Below are positions 37,345 through 46,790 of a stretch of 64,000 nt of DNA, in pieces. This DNA is from Pseudomonas entomophila L48 (GTDB lineage: Bacteria > Pseudomonadota > Gammaproteobacteria > Pseudomonadales > Pseudomonadaceae). The position numbers and the translations under genes are program-made. Location: positions 5,104,501 through 5,168,500 of the forward strand of contig NC_008027.1 in NCBI RefSeq assembly GCF_000026105.1. The letters run 5' to 3'. Under the pieces are notes generated by a model that saw only the letters and a program-made list of their open reading frames with translations, had not been told where the DNA came from and made no database searches. Position 1 is the first letter of the stretch, and every line of letters begins with the position of its first letter.

Positions 37345-39693
37345 TCACTCGCTGACCTGGAACTCCACCCGCGCCGTTTCACCACTTTCATCCAGCGCAC
37401 TCAACTCGGTCCGCCCAACCTGCTCGAAACGCACCAGCAAGCTGTCCTGGCCACGGGTCTCGCCCAGCGGCTGACCATTGAGGAACCACCAGCGCTGCCC
37501 GCCGCCTCCCAACGCCGAGACACGCAACTGCAACGCCTCGCTGCTGGTGGCAGGCCTTCGCAGGTTGTCGCCCGGGCGCACGCCGACGATCGACAGGGGC
37601 GGCGCGCTGGCTCCCACTAGCGGCGGGCAGGTCGGATCCACGGCCGGCAACCGGACCAACCGTCGTTCGGCCCGGGGCAACCAAGGCTCCAGGGGGGCCG
37701 GCCACAACGCGATGTCACGGGCCGTGGCGCCAGGACAACCGCTGCCCACCCGCAACCCCTGCTCATTCACCCAGACGGACTCATGCAACCCAAGCCCCAA
37801 CGGCTGGTCGGCCGCCTGCAAGGTCGGCGGAGTGGTGCCGTCGAGGGTCCAGGCAAAGCGCTGGCGGCGGCAGTTGGGGTCCTGGCGGTTCATCGGCTGG
37901 CCCAACGGCCAGCAGATCGCCGCGACTCCCACCGACTCCGGCACCGGCTCCACCGGCACGTTGATGCCACGCTGGGCATCGCGATTGCTGAGCAGGTCGT
38001 GCACCTGGAGCATCAACGGCGCCGCCGAGGCCAGGCCGAACTGCCCTGGAACCGGGGTACCATCGGGGCGGCCGATCCACACGCCGATCAGGTAGCGCGG
38101 ACCGACGCCGACCGACCAGGCATCGCGAAAACCATAGCTGGTGCCTGTCTTCCAGGCCAACTGTGGCCGCTGCACCAGTTCGGCGTGAGGGTCGCGGTCC
38201 GGACGGGCCAGGCCGCTGAGAATACGCCGGGTGATCCAGGCCGAGCCCGGCGACAACAGCCGCCGCTCCAGCAACGGGTCCTGGGGTTGCAGGCGGATCT
38301 GCGCGCTGCGCCCCTCACGGGCGAACGCGGCATAGCCACCGACCAGATCCTCCAACCGGCTGCCCGCGCCCCCCAGGATCAGCGACAAGTTCGGCTCAGC
38401 CAACGGCGGCAGAATCAACGGCACGCCGCCCATGCGCATCTGCGCGGCGAAACGCTTCGGGCCATAGGCCTCGAGCAACTGCACCGCCGGCAGGTTGAGC
38501 GACAGCGCCAACGCGGAGCTGGCCGACACCGGGCCACTGAAGCCCATGGAGAAATTGCCCGGGCGATAGTCACCATAACGCCGCGGTACATCCTGCAGCA
38601 GCGACTCGGAATGGATCAGGCCCTCGTCCATGGCCATGGCATAGAGGAAGGGTTTGAGCGTCGAGCCGGGCGAACGCAGGGCGTGGATCATGTCGACATG
38701 GCCGAAGCGACGCTCATCGGCCAGGTCGATCGACCCCAGATAGGCGCGCACCGCCATGCTTTGCGTCTCCACCACCAGCAGCGCGGCCGAGGTGCGTTCA
38801 GGCAGTCGGGCGCGCCAGCCCAGCAACAGGTCTTCCAGACGCCGCTGCAGGGCGGCGTCGATCGTCGTACGGATCAGTGGCGGGCTGTCGGGGCTGTTCA
38901 GGCGTCGAGCCAGCAGCGGTGCCAGCGCCGGCTCCTGGCGAGGGGCGAGCAGCAACGGTTCCTCGCGTGCTTCGTCGATGCGCTGGGCCGGCCACACCTG
39001 GTACTCGGCCAGGCGTTGCAGGACCTTGTCACGGGCGCGCTGGGCGCGCTCGGGGTGACGGTCGGGGCGCAAGCGGCTGGGGGCCTGGGGCAATACGGCG
39101 AGCAACGCCGCCTCGGCGGGCGTCAAGTGCTTCGGCGACTTGCCCAGGTAGGCCCAGCTGGCCGCCGCCACCCCTTGCAGGGTGCCGCCGAAGGGCGCGC
39201 GGTTCAGGTAGAGCTGCAGGATCTCCTGTTTCGACAGGTGCCACTCCAGCTGTGCCGTGCGCCACAACTGGCGCAGCTTGCCCGCCAGGGTGCGGTCGTG
39301 CGGGTCGAGCAGACGCGCCACCTGCATCGACAGGGTGCTGCCCCCCGACACCACGCGCCCGCCACGCACGTTGAGCCAGGCCGCCCGGGCCAGGGCCATG
39401 GGGTTGACCCCGGGGTGCTGATAGAACCAGCGATCCTCATAGGCCAGCAATGCCTCGAGGTACAGCGGCGACACCTCGTCCGGGCTGACCGGGTAACGCC
39501 ATACGCCATCGGCGTCGGCGAAGCGCCACAACGGCGTGCCGTCCTCGGCCAGCACCACCCGCGCCAGATCGTCGCCGGGCATCGGCAATGGCCAGATTCG
39601 ATCGGCCAGCCATAGCAAGGCAAAGGTCGACAGGATCGTCACGCAGACTCGGCGTAGCCCCCTGGCAAGGCGCGGGCGCGCTAAGCTTGGCAT
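37345..39693 (-). CDS. pbpC: Penicillin-binding protein 1C
   Basis: 782 residues from ATG 39693 (the frame is open to 39723). One N-terminal membrane anchor, a GT51 glycosyltransferase domain (YEDRWFYQHPGVNP, SGGSTLSMQVARLL), a transpeptidase domain (STLK in SPGSTLKPFLYAM, SSALALSLNLPAV, KTGTSYGFRD) and the C-terminal BiPBP_C domain (QRWWFLNGQP). PBP1C is a poorly understood bifunctional enzyme often encoded beside a YfhM-type alpha-2-macroglobulin, as here, though a small opposite-strand gene and a REP pair intervene. Confidence 0.94.
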   Translation of the reverse strand: MPSLARPRLARGLRRVCVTILSTFALLWLADRIWPLPMPGDDLARVVLAEDGTPLWRFADADGVWRYPVSPDEVSPLYLEALLAYEDRWFYQHPGVNPMALARAAWLNVRGGRVVSGGSTLSMQVARLLDPHDRTLAGKLRQLWRTAQLEWHLSKQEILQLYLNRAPFGGTLQGVAAASWAYLGKSPKHLTPAEAALLAVLPQAPSRLRPDRHPERAQRARDKVLQRLAEYQVWPAQRIDEAREEPLLLAPRQEPALAPLLARRLNSPDSPPLIRTTIDAALQRRLEDLLLGWRARLPERTSAALLVVETQSMAVRAYLGSIDLADERRFGHVDMIHALRSPGSTLKPFLYAMAMDEGLIHSESLLQDVPRRYGDYRPGNFSMGFSGPVSASSALALSLNLPAVQLLEAYGPKRFAAQMRMGGVPLILPPLAEPNLSLILGGAGSRLEDLVGGYAAFAREGRSAQIRLQPQDPLLERRLLSPGSAWITRRILSGLARPDRDPHAELVQRPQLAWKTGTSYGFRDAWSVGVGPRYLIGVWIGRPDGTPVPGQFGLASAAPLMLQVHDLLSNRDAQRGINVPVEPVPESVGVAAICWPLGQPMNRQDPNCRRQRFAWTLDGTTPPTLQAADQPLGLGLHESVWVNEQGLRVGSGCPGATARDIALWPAPLEPWLPRAERRLVRLPAVDPTCPPLVGASAPPLSIVGVRPGDNLRRPATSSEALQLRVSALGGGGQRWWFLNGQPLGETRGQDSLLVRFEQVGRTELSALDESGETARVEFQVSE

Positions 39694-39761
39694 CGGGAAC
39701 CGACCGGGCCGGAGGATGGCCAAAGGCGGGGAACCGCCGATTCGTTCATCAGGAAGCGACT

Positions 39762-40055
39762 ATGCATGTAGAAGGTTTTTTCGAGTGGCTGGGCCAGGTA
39801 CTGGGTTCGGTGATCCGTTTCATCGTCGACGGCCTGGGCGGGTTGTTCAACCTGCTGGCCAACGCCGGCGGCAATTTCATCGACGGCCTGGCGCGCACGC
39901 TGGGGATGGACACCTCGCTGGTCAGCATCCTGGCACTCATCGTTGGCCTGATGTTGCTGTACTCGGCGATCCGCGCGTTCCTGCGGGCGTCGATCGTCCT
40001 CGGGATCATCTGGACGATGCTGGGGTTGTGGGTGTTGAGCTGGGTGGTGCATTGA
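39762..40055 (+). CDS. Small hypothetical membrane protein
   Basis: 97 residues, family not recognised. An amphipathic glycine-rich N-terminal half (GFFEWLGQVLGSVIRFIVDG, LFNLLANAGGNFIDGLART) is followed by two membrane helices (about 52-72 and 76-95), the last ending almost at the C-terminus. AGGAAGC lies 6 bases before ATG 39762. It is divergent from pbpC (68 bases between starts) and convergent with the macroglobulin gene, so it interrupts the expected yfhM-pbpC operon. Confidence 0.75.
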   Translation: MHVEGFFEWLGQVLGSVIRFIVDGLGGLFNLLANAGGNFIDGLARTLGMDTSLVSILALIVGLMLLYSAIRAFLRASIVLGIIWTMLGLWVLSWVVH

Positions 40056-40075
40056 GCACTTGTCACAGCACTGGC

Positions 40076-40191
40076 GTGGGAGCGGCCTTGCGTCGCGAAA
40101 GGGCTGCATAGCAGCCCCAGCGACCTTTGCCGAACCGTCTGGATCCTGGGGCCGCTCTGCGGCCCTTTCGCGACGCAAGGCCGCTCCTACA
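40076..40191. repeat. REP pair, family C
   Basis: GTGGGAGCGGCCTTGCGTCG and CGACGCAAGGCCGCTCCTAC arms with inner GGGCTGC/GCGGCCC stems. It lies between the convergent small membrane gene and the macroglobulin gene. Confidence 0.9.
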
Positions 40192-40205
40192 GGAGGCGCG
40201 TTGGT

Positions 40206-43200
40206 TCAGCGGGCGCGCACCACCATCTCTCCCTGGCTCTCGCCAATCGCCTGCAAGTTCGGCCGGTACATCGACTCCACCTGCGGTGGCGGAATGCGGT
40301 AGCTGCCCGGCGTCACCGCACGGGCCAGGTACAGCAGGTGGGTGGTGCCGTAGCTGTCCAGCTTGAGCGCCGCCACATAGCGATCGTCACGGTACTCCTG
40401 GTGCACCACGCTGGCGTTCTGCATCGACTCGCGCCACTGCTTCACCGCACTGCTGGCGTTATCCAGGCTGGCAGCGCTCTGGGCGAGGTTCTGGTTTTCC
40501 AGCTCCAGGCCCGCCGGCAGCAGGTCCACCACCAACGCGTCAAGCACCTGGCTTTGCGCTTTGAGCGCCAGGTGCACCAGCACCAGGTCGCCACTGCGCA
40601 GGCTGCGCACATCCAGCTGCTGGCCATTCATGCCCAGGTACTCGCGACGGATCTCCAGGCCGTTGCCACTGGCAGCCGGGGCCTGGCGCGGGTAGCCGGA
40701 CAAGGTCAGTTGCTGGTACAGCGTGTCGCCACCCTCGTTCTGCACGGTCAGCGGCGAGGCCAGCAATGGGCCTTCGAGCTTCATCCCCGAGTCGTTGTTA
40801 CTGAACTCGCGGATTTCACCGGCGCTGTTCAGGCGCGCCTTCCAGTTGCCCTCGGGCTTGCCCAACAGGCCGCGGCCGGCGAGGAACAGCGCGTTGCGCT
40901 CCTGGGTGGACAGCCAGCGGTTGGCGGCCAGTTCGTCGGACAGCGCGAACAGGCGCTGGTCAACTTGATTGCCCGCCAGGTTGTTCTCCTGCAGCAGCGC
41001 CAGGATCAGCGCCTGGTCACGCACGGCACTGCCGTAGTCGGCCATCCAGCCCTTGCCGCGGCCAACCGCCAGGCCGGCCTTGAGCACGTCCTGCGAACGC
41101 TGCTTGTCGCCCATCTTGTCCAGCGCCACCGCCAGTTGCACCAGCGGCAGCCCGGAACGGGCATCGGCGCGGCGATCGTACAGGCTGCGCAGGGCACCCA
41201 GCGGCGCCTGTTGACTGCGCGCCAGCACCAGGCCGGCGTAGGCCTGCACGGCGAAGCGGATGTGGTCGGCGTCCTGGCTGTAATCGACTTCGATCAGGTT
41301 GCGCTCCTGCACATAACGCAGCAGGCGTTCGGTGGCCTTCTTCAGCACTTCGGCCGGCACACCGTAGCCTTGCTCGCGGGCCCGCAGCAGGAAGTCGGTG
41401 ACATAGGCGGTCAACCAGTACTCTTCCTCGCTGTCGGAACTCCACAGGCCGAAGCTGCCGTTGTAGCGCTGCATCCCCAGCAGGTGCTCGATGCCCATCT
41501 CGATCTTGCGCTTGCGCACATCGGCCGGCTCGCCCTTGATGCCCAGGCGCTTGAGGCTGTCGGCGTCGGCGTACAGCGACGGGTACAGGCCACTGGTGGT
41601 CTGCTCCAGGCAACCGTAGGGGTAGGCCTCGAGGGCGCGGATCTGCTCGGCCAGGTTCAGCGGTGGGCGGCTCGACAGCGCCAGGGTGGCTTCCAGGCCG
41701 GCCGCTTCGAACTCGGCCAGATCGCTCTCAGGCAGATTCCAGGGTTGGTCCTTCAACGCCACACGGTAATGCTTGAGCATCGCCGGGTAGGCCGGGCGAA
41801 CACCCAGGGTCCACTCGCGCTCGAAGGCATTGGCCGGTTCGCCCGGTAGCTGCAGGCCATTGACCTGCACGCGCACCTTGCCCTGGCCCAGGCCACCCTG
41901 GGCCTGCACCGGTATCATCAATGTGATGCGCTGGCCTTCGCCGAGTGCGACGTTCTGCTGGGCGCCACCGACCAGGCTCAGTTGGCCTTCGGCGACCAGT
42001 TGCACGGTCAGTTGCTGGGCACGGCCGGAGAGGTTGGCCAGGTCCAGCGCCAGGCTGGTGCGGTCGCCACCGGCGAGGAAGCGTGGTGCCGACAGCTCGG
42101 CGATCAGCGGCGCGGCAACCACGGTCTTGCCTTCGGCCACACCGAAGTGCTCTTCGGTCCAGGCCTGGGCCATCAAGCGCAGTTCGCCGTTGAAGTCGGG
42201 GATGTCGACCGTGGCCTGTCCCTCACCCTTGTCATCGAGTGTCACCGGCACACTCTGCTGGGCGACGATGGTCACCGTGGTGTTCGGGCGCTTGCCGCCC
42301 TTGGCCATGGCGGCGTCACCGCCGAAGGCGAGGCTGGCCAGGCGGCCCTGGCCGGCTTCGATCAGCTGGCCGTAGATGTCCAGCTGGTCGGCGCCGTAGG
42401 CCTTGCGCCCGAATAGGCTGGCGAACGGATCGGGGGTCTTGAAGTCGGTGATGTTGAGGATGCCTACGTCCACCGCGGACAGCAGTACGTGGATCTGCTT
42501 CGGCACACTGCCGTCGGCATTGGCGGCCTTGAACTTGACCGTCAGCGGTTGCTTGGGTCGCATCTTCTCCGGCGCCTGCAAGCTGACCGCGAGCTTGCGC
42601 TCGGCGCGGTCCAACGGCAGGTGCAGCACACCCACGGCGCGTTTGGGGGTGGCGTTGGCCTTGCGCTCGCCCGGGCGGATCACCAGGGCGCTGATGTACA
42701 GGTCGTGGCGGGCCCATTTCTTGTCCAGCTCGACGTCGAAGGTCTTGCCCTCGGCCGGTACGTCGATTTCCTGCCACCACAGCGGGCCATCGGCGGACTC
42801 GATCATCAGGTAGCCACTGCCGGCGGCCGGCGGGGTGACGGTGACCTTGGCCGTGGCACCGTCCTTATAGGCCGGTTTGTCCAGGGCGATTTTCACCTGG
42901 TCGGGGCGCACGGCACCGCCTTCGGCGTTGTCCTGGGCACGGTAGCCGGCCCAGAAGCGCTCGCTGGAGACCAGGCCGGTCTGCGGGTCTTCCACTTCGA
43001 CACGGTACGGGCCCCACTCCACCTGGAAGTTCAGCTTGGCGGTGGAACCGGCCTTCACACTGACGGTTTCCTCGGCCTGGGTGAGGAATTTCTCGTTGTA
43101 GTTGTAGCTCCAGCCGTCGCTCTGCGAGTAGTTCCAGTAGTAGTCGCGGCGTTCGCGAATCAGGCGCACCTTCAGGTTGTTGGCGGCGAGTTTCTTGCCG

Positions 43201-45110
43201 TCGCGGTCGGCGACCAGGAACTCGAACTCCACCGGGCCATCGCCGTCGGTCTCTTCGCCATCGAACAGGCCACGCAGGCCCGGCAGGCGCTCGGCGGGCC
43301 AGATCGGTTGCTCCAGGCGGCGGGTGATCGGCCGGCCACCGGACTCCTGCAGGCTGGCCTGTACGGTCAGCAACAGCGGCGAGCGGGCTTCGGCCCAGCG
43401 GCTGTCGATGTCGATTCGCGACTTGCCGTTCTGGTCGAGGGTGACTTCGTCCAGCTCCAGGTCCTGGCTCAGGTCGGTCTCGGTGATCGCGCCGAACTGG
43501 TAGCCCGGCAGCGCCTTCACCGCTTCACGCAGCGGGCGCACGTAGGCCTGGCCGCTCAGGCGATTGCCGGCGGCGGGCGCGCCATAGAGGTAGCGGCCAT
43601 TGACCTGAATCGACGCGGTCTCGTCCGGCGACAGCGGCGTGCTGCTGCCCTTGAGCTCCAGCGCCAGGCGCTCGGGGAGGAAGTCCTCGACGAGGAATTC
43701 ATAGACCTGCTTGCGGCCACCGCCCAGGTCCAGCAGCAGTTGCCAGCGGCCGGTCGGTGCCTCGGTGGCGAGTTGCAGCTGGTACTGGAACAGGCCGTTC
43801 TGGTCGGCCTCCCAGACGAACTTGCGGCTGACCTGTTCGTCGGGGCGGCGCACTTCGACGCTCACCGGCTGGGCTTTGACCGGCTTGCCGTCCTGGTCAC
43901 GCAGCAGGCCGTTGAGCAGTACGGTCTCGCCCGGACGATAGAGGTCACGCGGGCCGAAGATGAAGAATTGCAGCGGGTTGGCCTGGGGGCCGGTGATATC
44001 GAACTCGGCCAGGTCCAGCGCGGCAGTATTCAGCCGCAACAAGGTGGTGTGCACGCCCTGGGTGGCGATCAGGGTGTCGGCCTTCGTGGTGATGGGTAGC
44101 TGGGCATGGCCATCGCCATCGGTCTTGGCCTGGGCCAGCAGCTTGCCCTTGTCGTCGTGCAGTTCGAGGGTGACGTCCTTGAGCGCCTTGCCGCCTTCCA
44201 GGGCCTGGGTGAACACGTCCAGGCGATCACGGTAGCGGTGGGCGGACACGCCGATATCACTCAAGGTGAACAGGGTGGCCGGTTGCGAGTAGTCGTAGGT
44301 GCCCGAGGCGCGCATCACTGCCAGGTACACGCCCGGCTCCTGCAGTGGTTTGATCCCGGCGATCGGCAACAGCACGGTTTCGCGGGTGTTGCGCGCGGGG
44401 TTGAGGTCGAAGCGGCCACTGTAGACCAGCTCGGCCATGTCCAGGGTTTCCTTGGACTGGTAGTAGTACAGGCTGGAGTTGCGGCCCCAGTTGACCAGGA
44501 AGGTCGAGAGCATGTCCGGCTTGATGCGGAAGAACTCGACATCGACCTTGTCGACGTTCAGGGCGATCACCGGCAGGCCTTCGGCCAGGCGCGTGGGCAG
44601 CAGCGAGCCACGGCTGGCGAAGCCCACGGTGGGCTGCATGTCGCGGGTTTCGAAGCGGCTGACCGACTCGGCCTGCAGCGCGTTGCCGTTGACCGAAAGC
44701 AGGCCCTTGTCGATGGTCAAGACCATCTTGCGCTGCGGCTCCAGGTGGCGCAGGCGCAGCTCCATCTGGTTGTCGGAGAGTTCCCAGGCACCGTCGACCT
44801 TGCCTTTGACGGTGTCCACCAGGTGCAGCTTGGCGGCAAAGTCCTGGTTGGCGTCCAGCGGCGCGGAAAGGCTGACCGACAGGGTGCTGGCGCCGTCGAG
44901 CTGCACTTCCGAGACGTCCAGCACGGTCAGCTCGCGGCCGGCGTAGCGCTTGGCGAGCGCGGCCGGGTCTTCGCGCGTGGCCGTCTTCGTCTCGACGGGC
45001 GCGACGGCGGTGGCCGCTTCGGTAGGCGCCGATGGCTTGTCCGGCGTGGAGGAATCACAGGCACTGAGCAGGGCCAGCGCGCAGGCCAGCAACAATCCTT
45101 TGTTGAGCAT
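40206..45110 (-). CDS. yfhM: Bacterial alpha-2-macroglobulin lipoprotein with thioester (YfhM type)
   Basis: 1634 residues. Lipobox LLSAC after a short signal peptide (MLNKGLLLACALA) predicts a membrane-anchored periplasmic protein. Macroglobulin (MG) domains fill the first two-thirds. The thioester motif CLEQ is intact at about 1167-1170 (YPYGCLEQTTSG), within the alpha-helical TED domain, as in E. coli ECAM. The bait region lies upstream and is not obvious by eye. Such proteins trap invading proteases; the paired PbpC is proposed to repair damaged peptidoglycan. ATG 45110 is preferred to the frame's upstream limit (45152) because the signal peptide starts there. Confidence 0.93.
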   Translation of the reverse strand: MLNKGLLLACALALLSACDSSTPDKPSAPTEAATAVAPVETKTATREDPAALAKRYAGRELTVLDVSEVQLDGASTLSVSLSAPLDANQDFAAKLHLVDTVKGKVDGAWELSDNQMELRLRHLEPQRKMVLTIDKGLLSVNGNALQAESVSRFETRDMQPTVGFASRGSLLPTRLAEGLPVIALNVDKVDVEFFRIKPDMLSTFLVNWGRNSSLYYYQSKETLDMAELVYSGRFDLNPARNTRETVLLPIAGIKPLQEPGVYLAVMRASGTYDYSQPATLFTLSDIGVSAHRYRDRLDVFTQALEGGKALKDVTLELHDDKGKLLAQAKTDGDGHAQLPITTKADTLIATQGVHTTLLRLNTAALDLAEFDITGPQANPLQFFIFGPRDLYRPGETVLLNGLLRDQDGKPVKAQPVSVEVRRPDEQVSRKFVWEADQNGLFQYQLQLATEAPTGRWQLLLDLGGGRKQVYEFLVEDFLPERLALELKGSSTPLSPDETASIQVNGRYLYGAPAAGNRLSGQAYVRPLREAVKALPGYQFGAITETDLSQDLELDEVTLDQNGKSRIDIDSRWAEARSPLLLTVQASLQESGGRPITRRLEQPIWPAERLPGLRGLFDGEETDGDGPVEFEFLVADRDGKKLAANNLKVRLIRERRDYYWNYSQSDGWSYNYNEKFLTQAEETVSVKAGSTAKLNFQVEWGPYRVEVEDPQTGLVSSERFWAGYRAQDNAEGGAVRPDQVKIALDKPAYKDGATAKVTVTPPAAGSGYLMIESADGPLWWQEIDVPAEGKTFDVELDKKWARHDLYISALVIRPGERKANATPKRAVGVLHLPLDRAERKLAVSLQAPEKMRPKQPLTVKFKAANADGSVPKQIHVLLSAVDVGILNITDFKTPDPFASLFGRKAYGADQLDIYGQLIEAGQGRLASLAFGGDAAMAKGGKRPNTTVTIVAQQSVPVTLDDKGEGQATVDIPDFNGELRLMAQAWTEEHFGVAEGKTVVAAPLIAELSAPRFLAGGDRTSLALDLANLSGRAQQLTVQLVAEGQLSLVGGAQQNVALGEGQRITLMIPVQAQGGLGQGKVRVQVNGLQLPGEPANAFEREWTLGVRPAYPAMLKHYRVALKDQPWNLPESDLAEFEAAGLEATLALSSRPPLNLAEQIRALEAYPYGCLEQTTSGLYPSLYADADSLKRLGIKGEPADVRKRKIEMGIEHLLGMQRYNGSFGLWSSDSEEEYWLTAYVTDFLLRAREQGYGVPAEVLKKATERLLRYVQERNLIEVDYSQDADHIRFAVQAYAGLVLARSQQAPLGALRSLYDRRADARSGLPLVQLAVALDKMGDKQRSQDVLKAGLAVGRGKGWMADYGSAVRDQALILALLQENNLAGNQVDQRLFALSDELAANRWLSTQERNALFLAGRGLLGKPEGNWKARLNSAGEIREFSNNDSGMKLEGPLLASPLTVQNEGGDTLYQQLTLSGYPRQAPAASGNGLEIRREYLGMNGQQLDVRSLRSGDLVLVHLALKAQSQVLDALVVDLLPAGLELENQNLAQSAASLDNASSAVKQWRESMQNASVVHQEYRDDRYVAALKLDSYGTTHLLYLARAVTPGSYRIPPPQVESMYRPNLQAIGESQGEMVVRAR

Positions 45111-45265
45111 TTGAGAGAGAACTCTTCGGCAGCGTGTACGTGAGGGCAGCAACTATAGCGTAACGGCGGCTGGCTTACCTGCTGAAGAGTGGCAAGTGCG
45201 ACGCGGTTCGCGCGCAAGGGTTGTCCGGCCGCTACAATGCGGCCACATCGTTTGCACGGTCCTTG

Positions 45266-45306
45266 TAGGAGCCGGCCTTGCCGGCGAATGGCCGCGAAGC
45301 GGCCCC
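45266..45306. repeat. Single REP element, family A, before the MATE gene
   Basis: TGTAGGAGCCGGCCTTGCCG followed by GCGAATGGCCGCGAAGCGGCCCC. It lies in the 5' leader 19 bases before the MATE start, an unusual location compared with the gene-end positions of the others. Confidence 0.8.
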
Positions 45307-45325
45307 ACTGTTACCAGGACCCCAA

Positions 45326-46663
45326 ATGCCCTCACTGTCCACCGCCTGGCGCGACCAGCCCACCCACCGCAAGGTCTGGGGCCTGGCCGTGCCGATGATC
45401 CTCTCCAACATCTCATTGTCCCTGGTGGCCCTGGTCGACACCGCGGTGATCGGCCACTTGCCACACGCCCACCAGCTGGGCGCGGTGGCGGTCGGCGCCA
45501 CCCTGTTCGCCTTCATCGTCGGGCCGATGGGCTTCCTGCGCATGGGCTCCACCGGTTTCGCCGCCCAGGCCGCCGGTCGCGCCGATGGTGCCGCGCTGCG
45601 CCAGGTGCTGGTACAGGGGCTGCTGCTCGCGCTCGGCTTCGCCCTGTTGATCGGTCTACTGGCCCTGCCCTTCAGTCAGCTGGCTCTCAAGGGCATGCAA
45701 CCCAGCGAAGCCCTGCTCGCCTCCACCGAAACCTTCTTCCACACCCGCCTGCTCGGCCTGCCGGCAGCACTGGCCTGCTATGCCCTGGTAGGTTGGTTCC
45801 TGGGCACACAGAACGCCCGGGCGCCCTTGGCGATCATGCTGACTACCACCGTGCTCAACATCGCCCTGAACCTGTGGTTCGTGCTCGGCCTGGATTGGGG
45901 CGTGATCGGCTCGGCACGAGCCTCGGTGATAGCCGAGTGGAGCGCCGCCCTGCTCGGCCTGGCCCTCACCCGCCCGGCGCTGCGCGCTCATCCCGGACGC
46001 ATCGTCTGGGCCGCCTTGAAACGCTGGCAAGCCTGGCGTCCCTTGCTGGCAGTGAATCGCGACATCTTCTTGCGCAGCCTTGCGTTGCAGCTGGTGTTCC
46101 TGTTGCTGACCGTGCAGGGCGCGCGGCTGGGCGAGGCCACCGTGGCCGCCAATGCGCTGTTGCTCAATGGCCTGCTGCTGACCGCCTATGCCCTCGATGG
46201 CTTGGCCCACGCGGTCGAAGCCTTGTGCGGCCACGCCATCGGCGCCCGTGACCGTGCGGCCTTGCAGCACACGCTGGTGGTCGCAGGTGGCTGGTCGTTG
46301 ATTGCCAGCCTGGGCTTCGCGGTGCTGTTCATGCTGGGCGGGCACTTGTTCGTCGATTTGCAGACCGATATCGCCAGCGTGCGCGAGGCCGCGTATCCGT
46401 ACCTGCCCTACCTGGCGGTGCTGCCGTTGATCGCGGTGTGGAGCTATCTGCTCGATGGGCTGTTCATTGGTGCGACGCGGGCGCGGGAAATGCGCAATGG
46501 GATGTTGCTGTCGGTGTTGATTGCGCTGCCCGTGGCGTTTGTCCTGCGCGGGTTCGGCAACCATGGGTTGTGGTTGGCGTTTCTGCTGTTCATGGCGTTG
46601 CGGGGGGGGACGCTCGGGTGGGTGGGGTGGCGGTTGCAACGGCGGGACCGTTGGATTCGATGA
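45326..46663 (+). CDS. MATE-family efflux transporter (DinF/NorM-like)
   Basis: 445 residues with twelve membrane helices in two homologous halves, the MATE fold. Typical segments: VPMILSNISLSLVALVDTAVIGHL at the start, LGTQNARAPLAIMLTTTVLNIALNLWFV in the middle, and LLLTAYALDGLAHAVEALCGHAIGA in the second half. It likely exports cationic drugs or other compounds with H+ or Na+ antiport; the substrate is unknown. ATG 45326 begins the conserved N-terminus; the frame is open to 45278 inside the REP element. Confidence 0.92.
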   Translation: MPSLSTAWRDQPTHRKVWGLAVPMILSNISLSLVALVDTAVIGHLPHAHQLGAVAVGATLFAFIVGPMGFLRMGSTGFAAQAAGRADGAALRQVLVQGLLLALGFALLIGLLALPFSQLALKGMQPSEALLASTETFFHTRLLGLPAALACYALVGWFLGTQNARAPLAIMLTTTVLNIALNLWFVLGLDWGVIGSARASVIAEWSAALLGLALTRPALRAHPGRIVWAALKRWQAWRPLLAVNRDIFLRSLALQLVFLLLTVQGARLGEATVAANALLLNGLLLTAYALDGLAHAVEALCGHAIGARDRAALQHTLVVAGGWSLIASLGFAVLFMLGGHLFVDLQTDIASVREAAYPYLPYLAVLPLIAVWSYLLDGLFIGATRAREMRNGMLLSVLIALPVAFVLRGFGNHGLWLAFLLFMALRGGTLGWVGWRLQRRDRWIR

Positions 46664-46665
46664 CG

Positions 46666-46790
46666 CCAGGGGCCGCTGTGCGGCCCTTTCGCGACACAAG
46701 GCCGCTCCCACAGGTACAGCGATTTCCATAAGGCATGTGAAGTGCCTGTGGGAGCGGCCTTGTGTCGCGAAATGAGGGCAAAGCCCTCAC
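46666..46790. repeat. REP pair, family C, left of the transposase
   Basis: TTTCGCGACACAAGGCCGCT (with GGGCCGC before it) and the inverted GGAGCGGCCTTGTGTCGCGA at 46750-46769. The right arm, 46747-46791, is mirrored on the other side of the transposase gene. Confidence 0.9.

Noticed and set aside
42489..44099. 536-codon frame on the + strand inside the macroglobulin gene
   Set aside because: Antisense shadow without domains; the macroglobulin frame is continuous through it.
40206..45110. MagD-type macroglobulin of the mag operon
   Set aside because: The protein keeps a CLEQ thioester and lies next to pbpC, as in E. coli YfhM. MagD-type proteins lack the thioester and sit in a six-gene operon not seen here.
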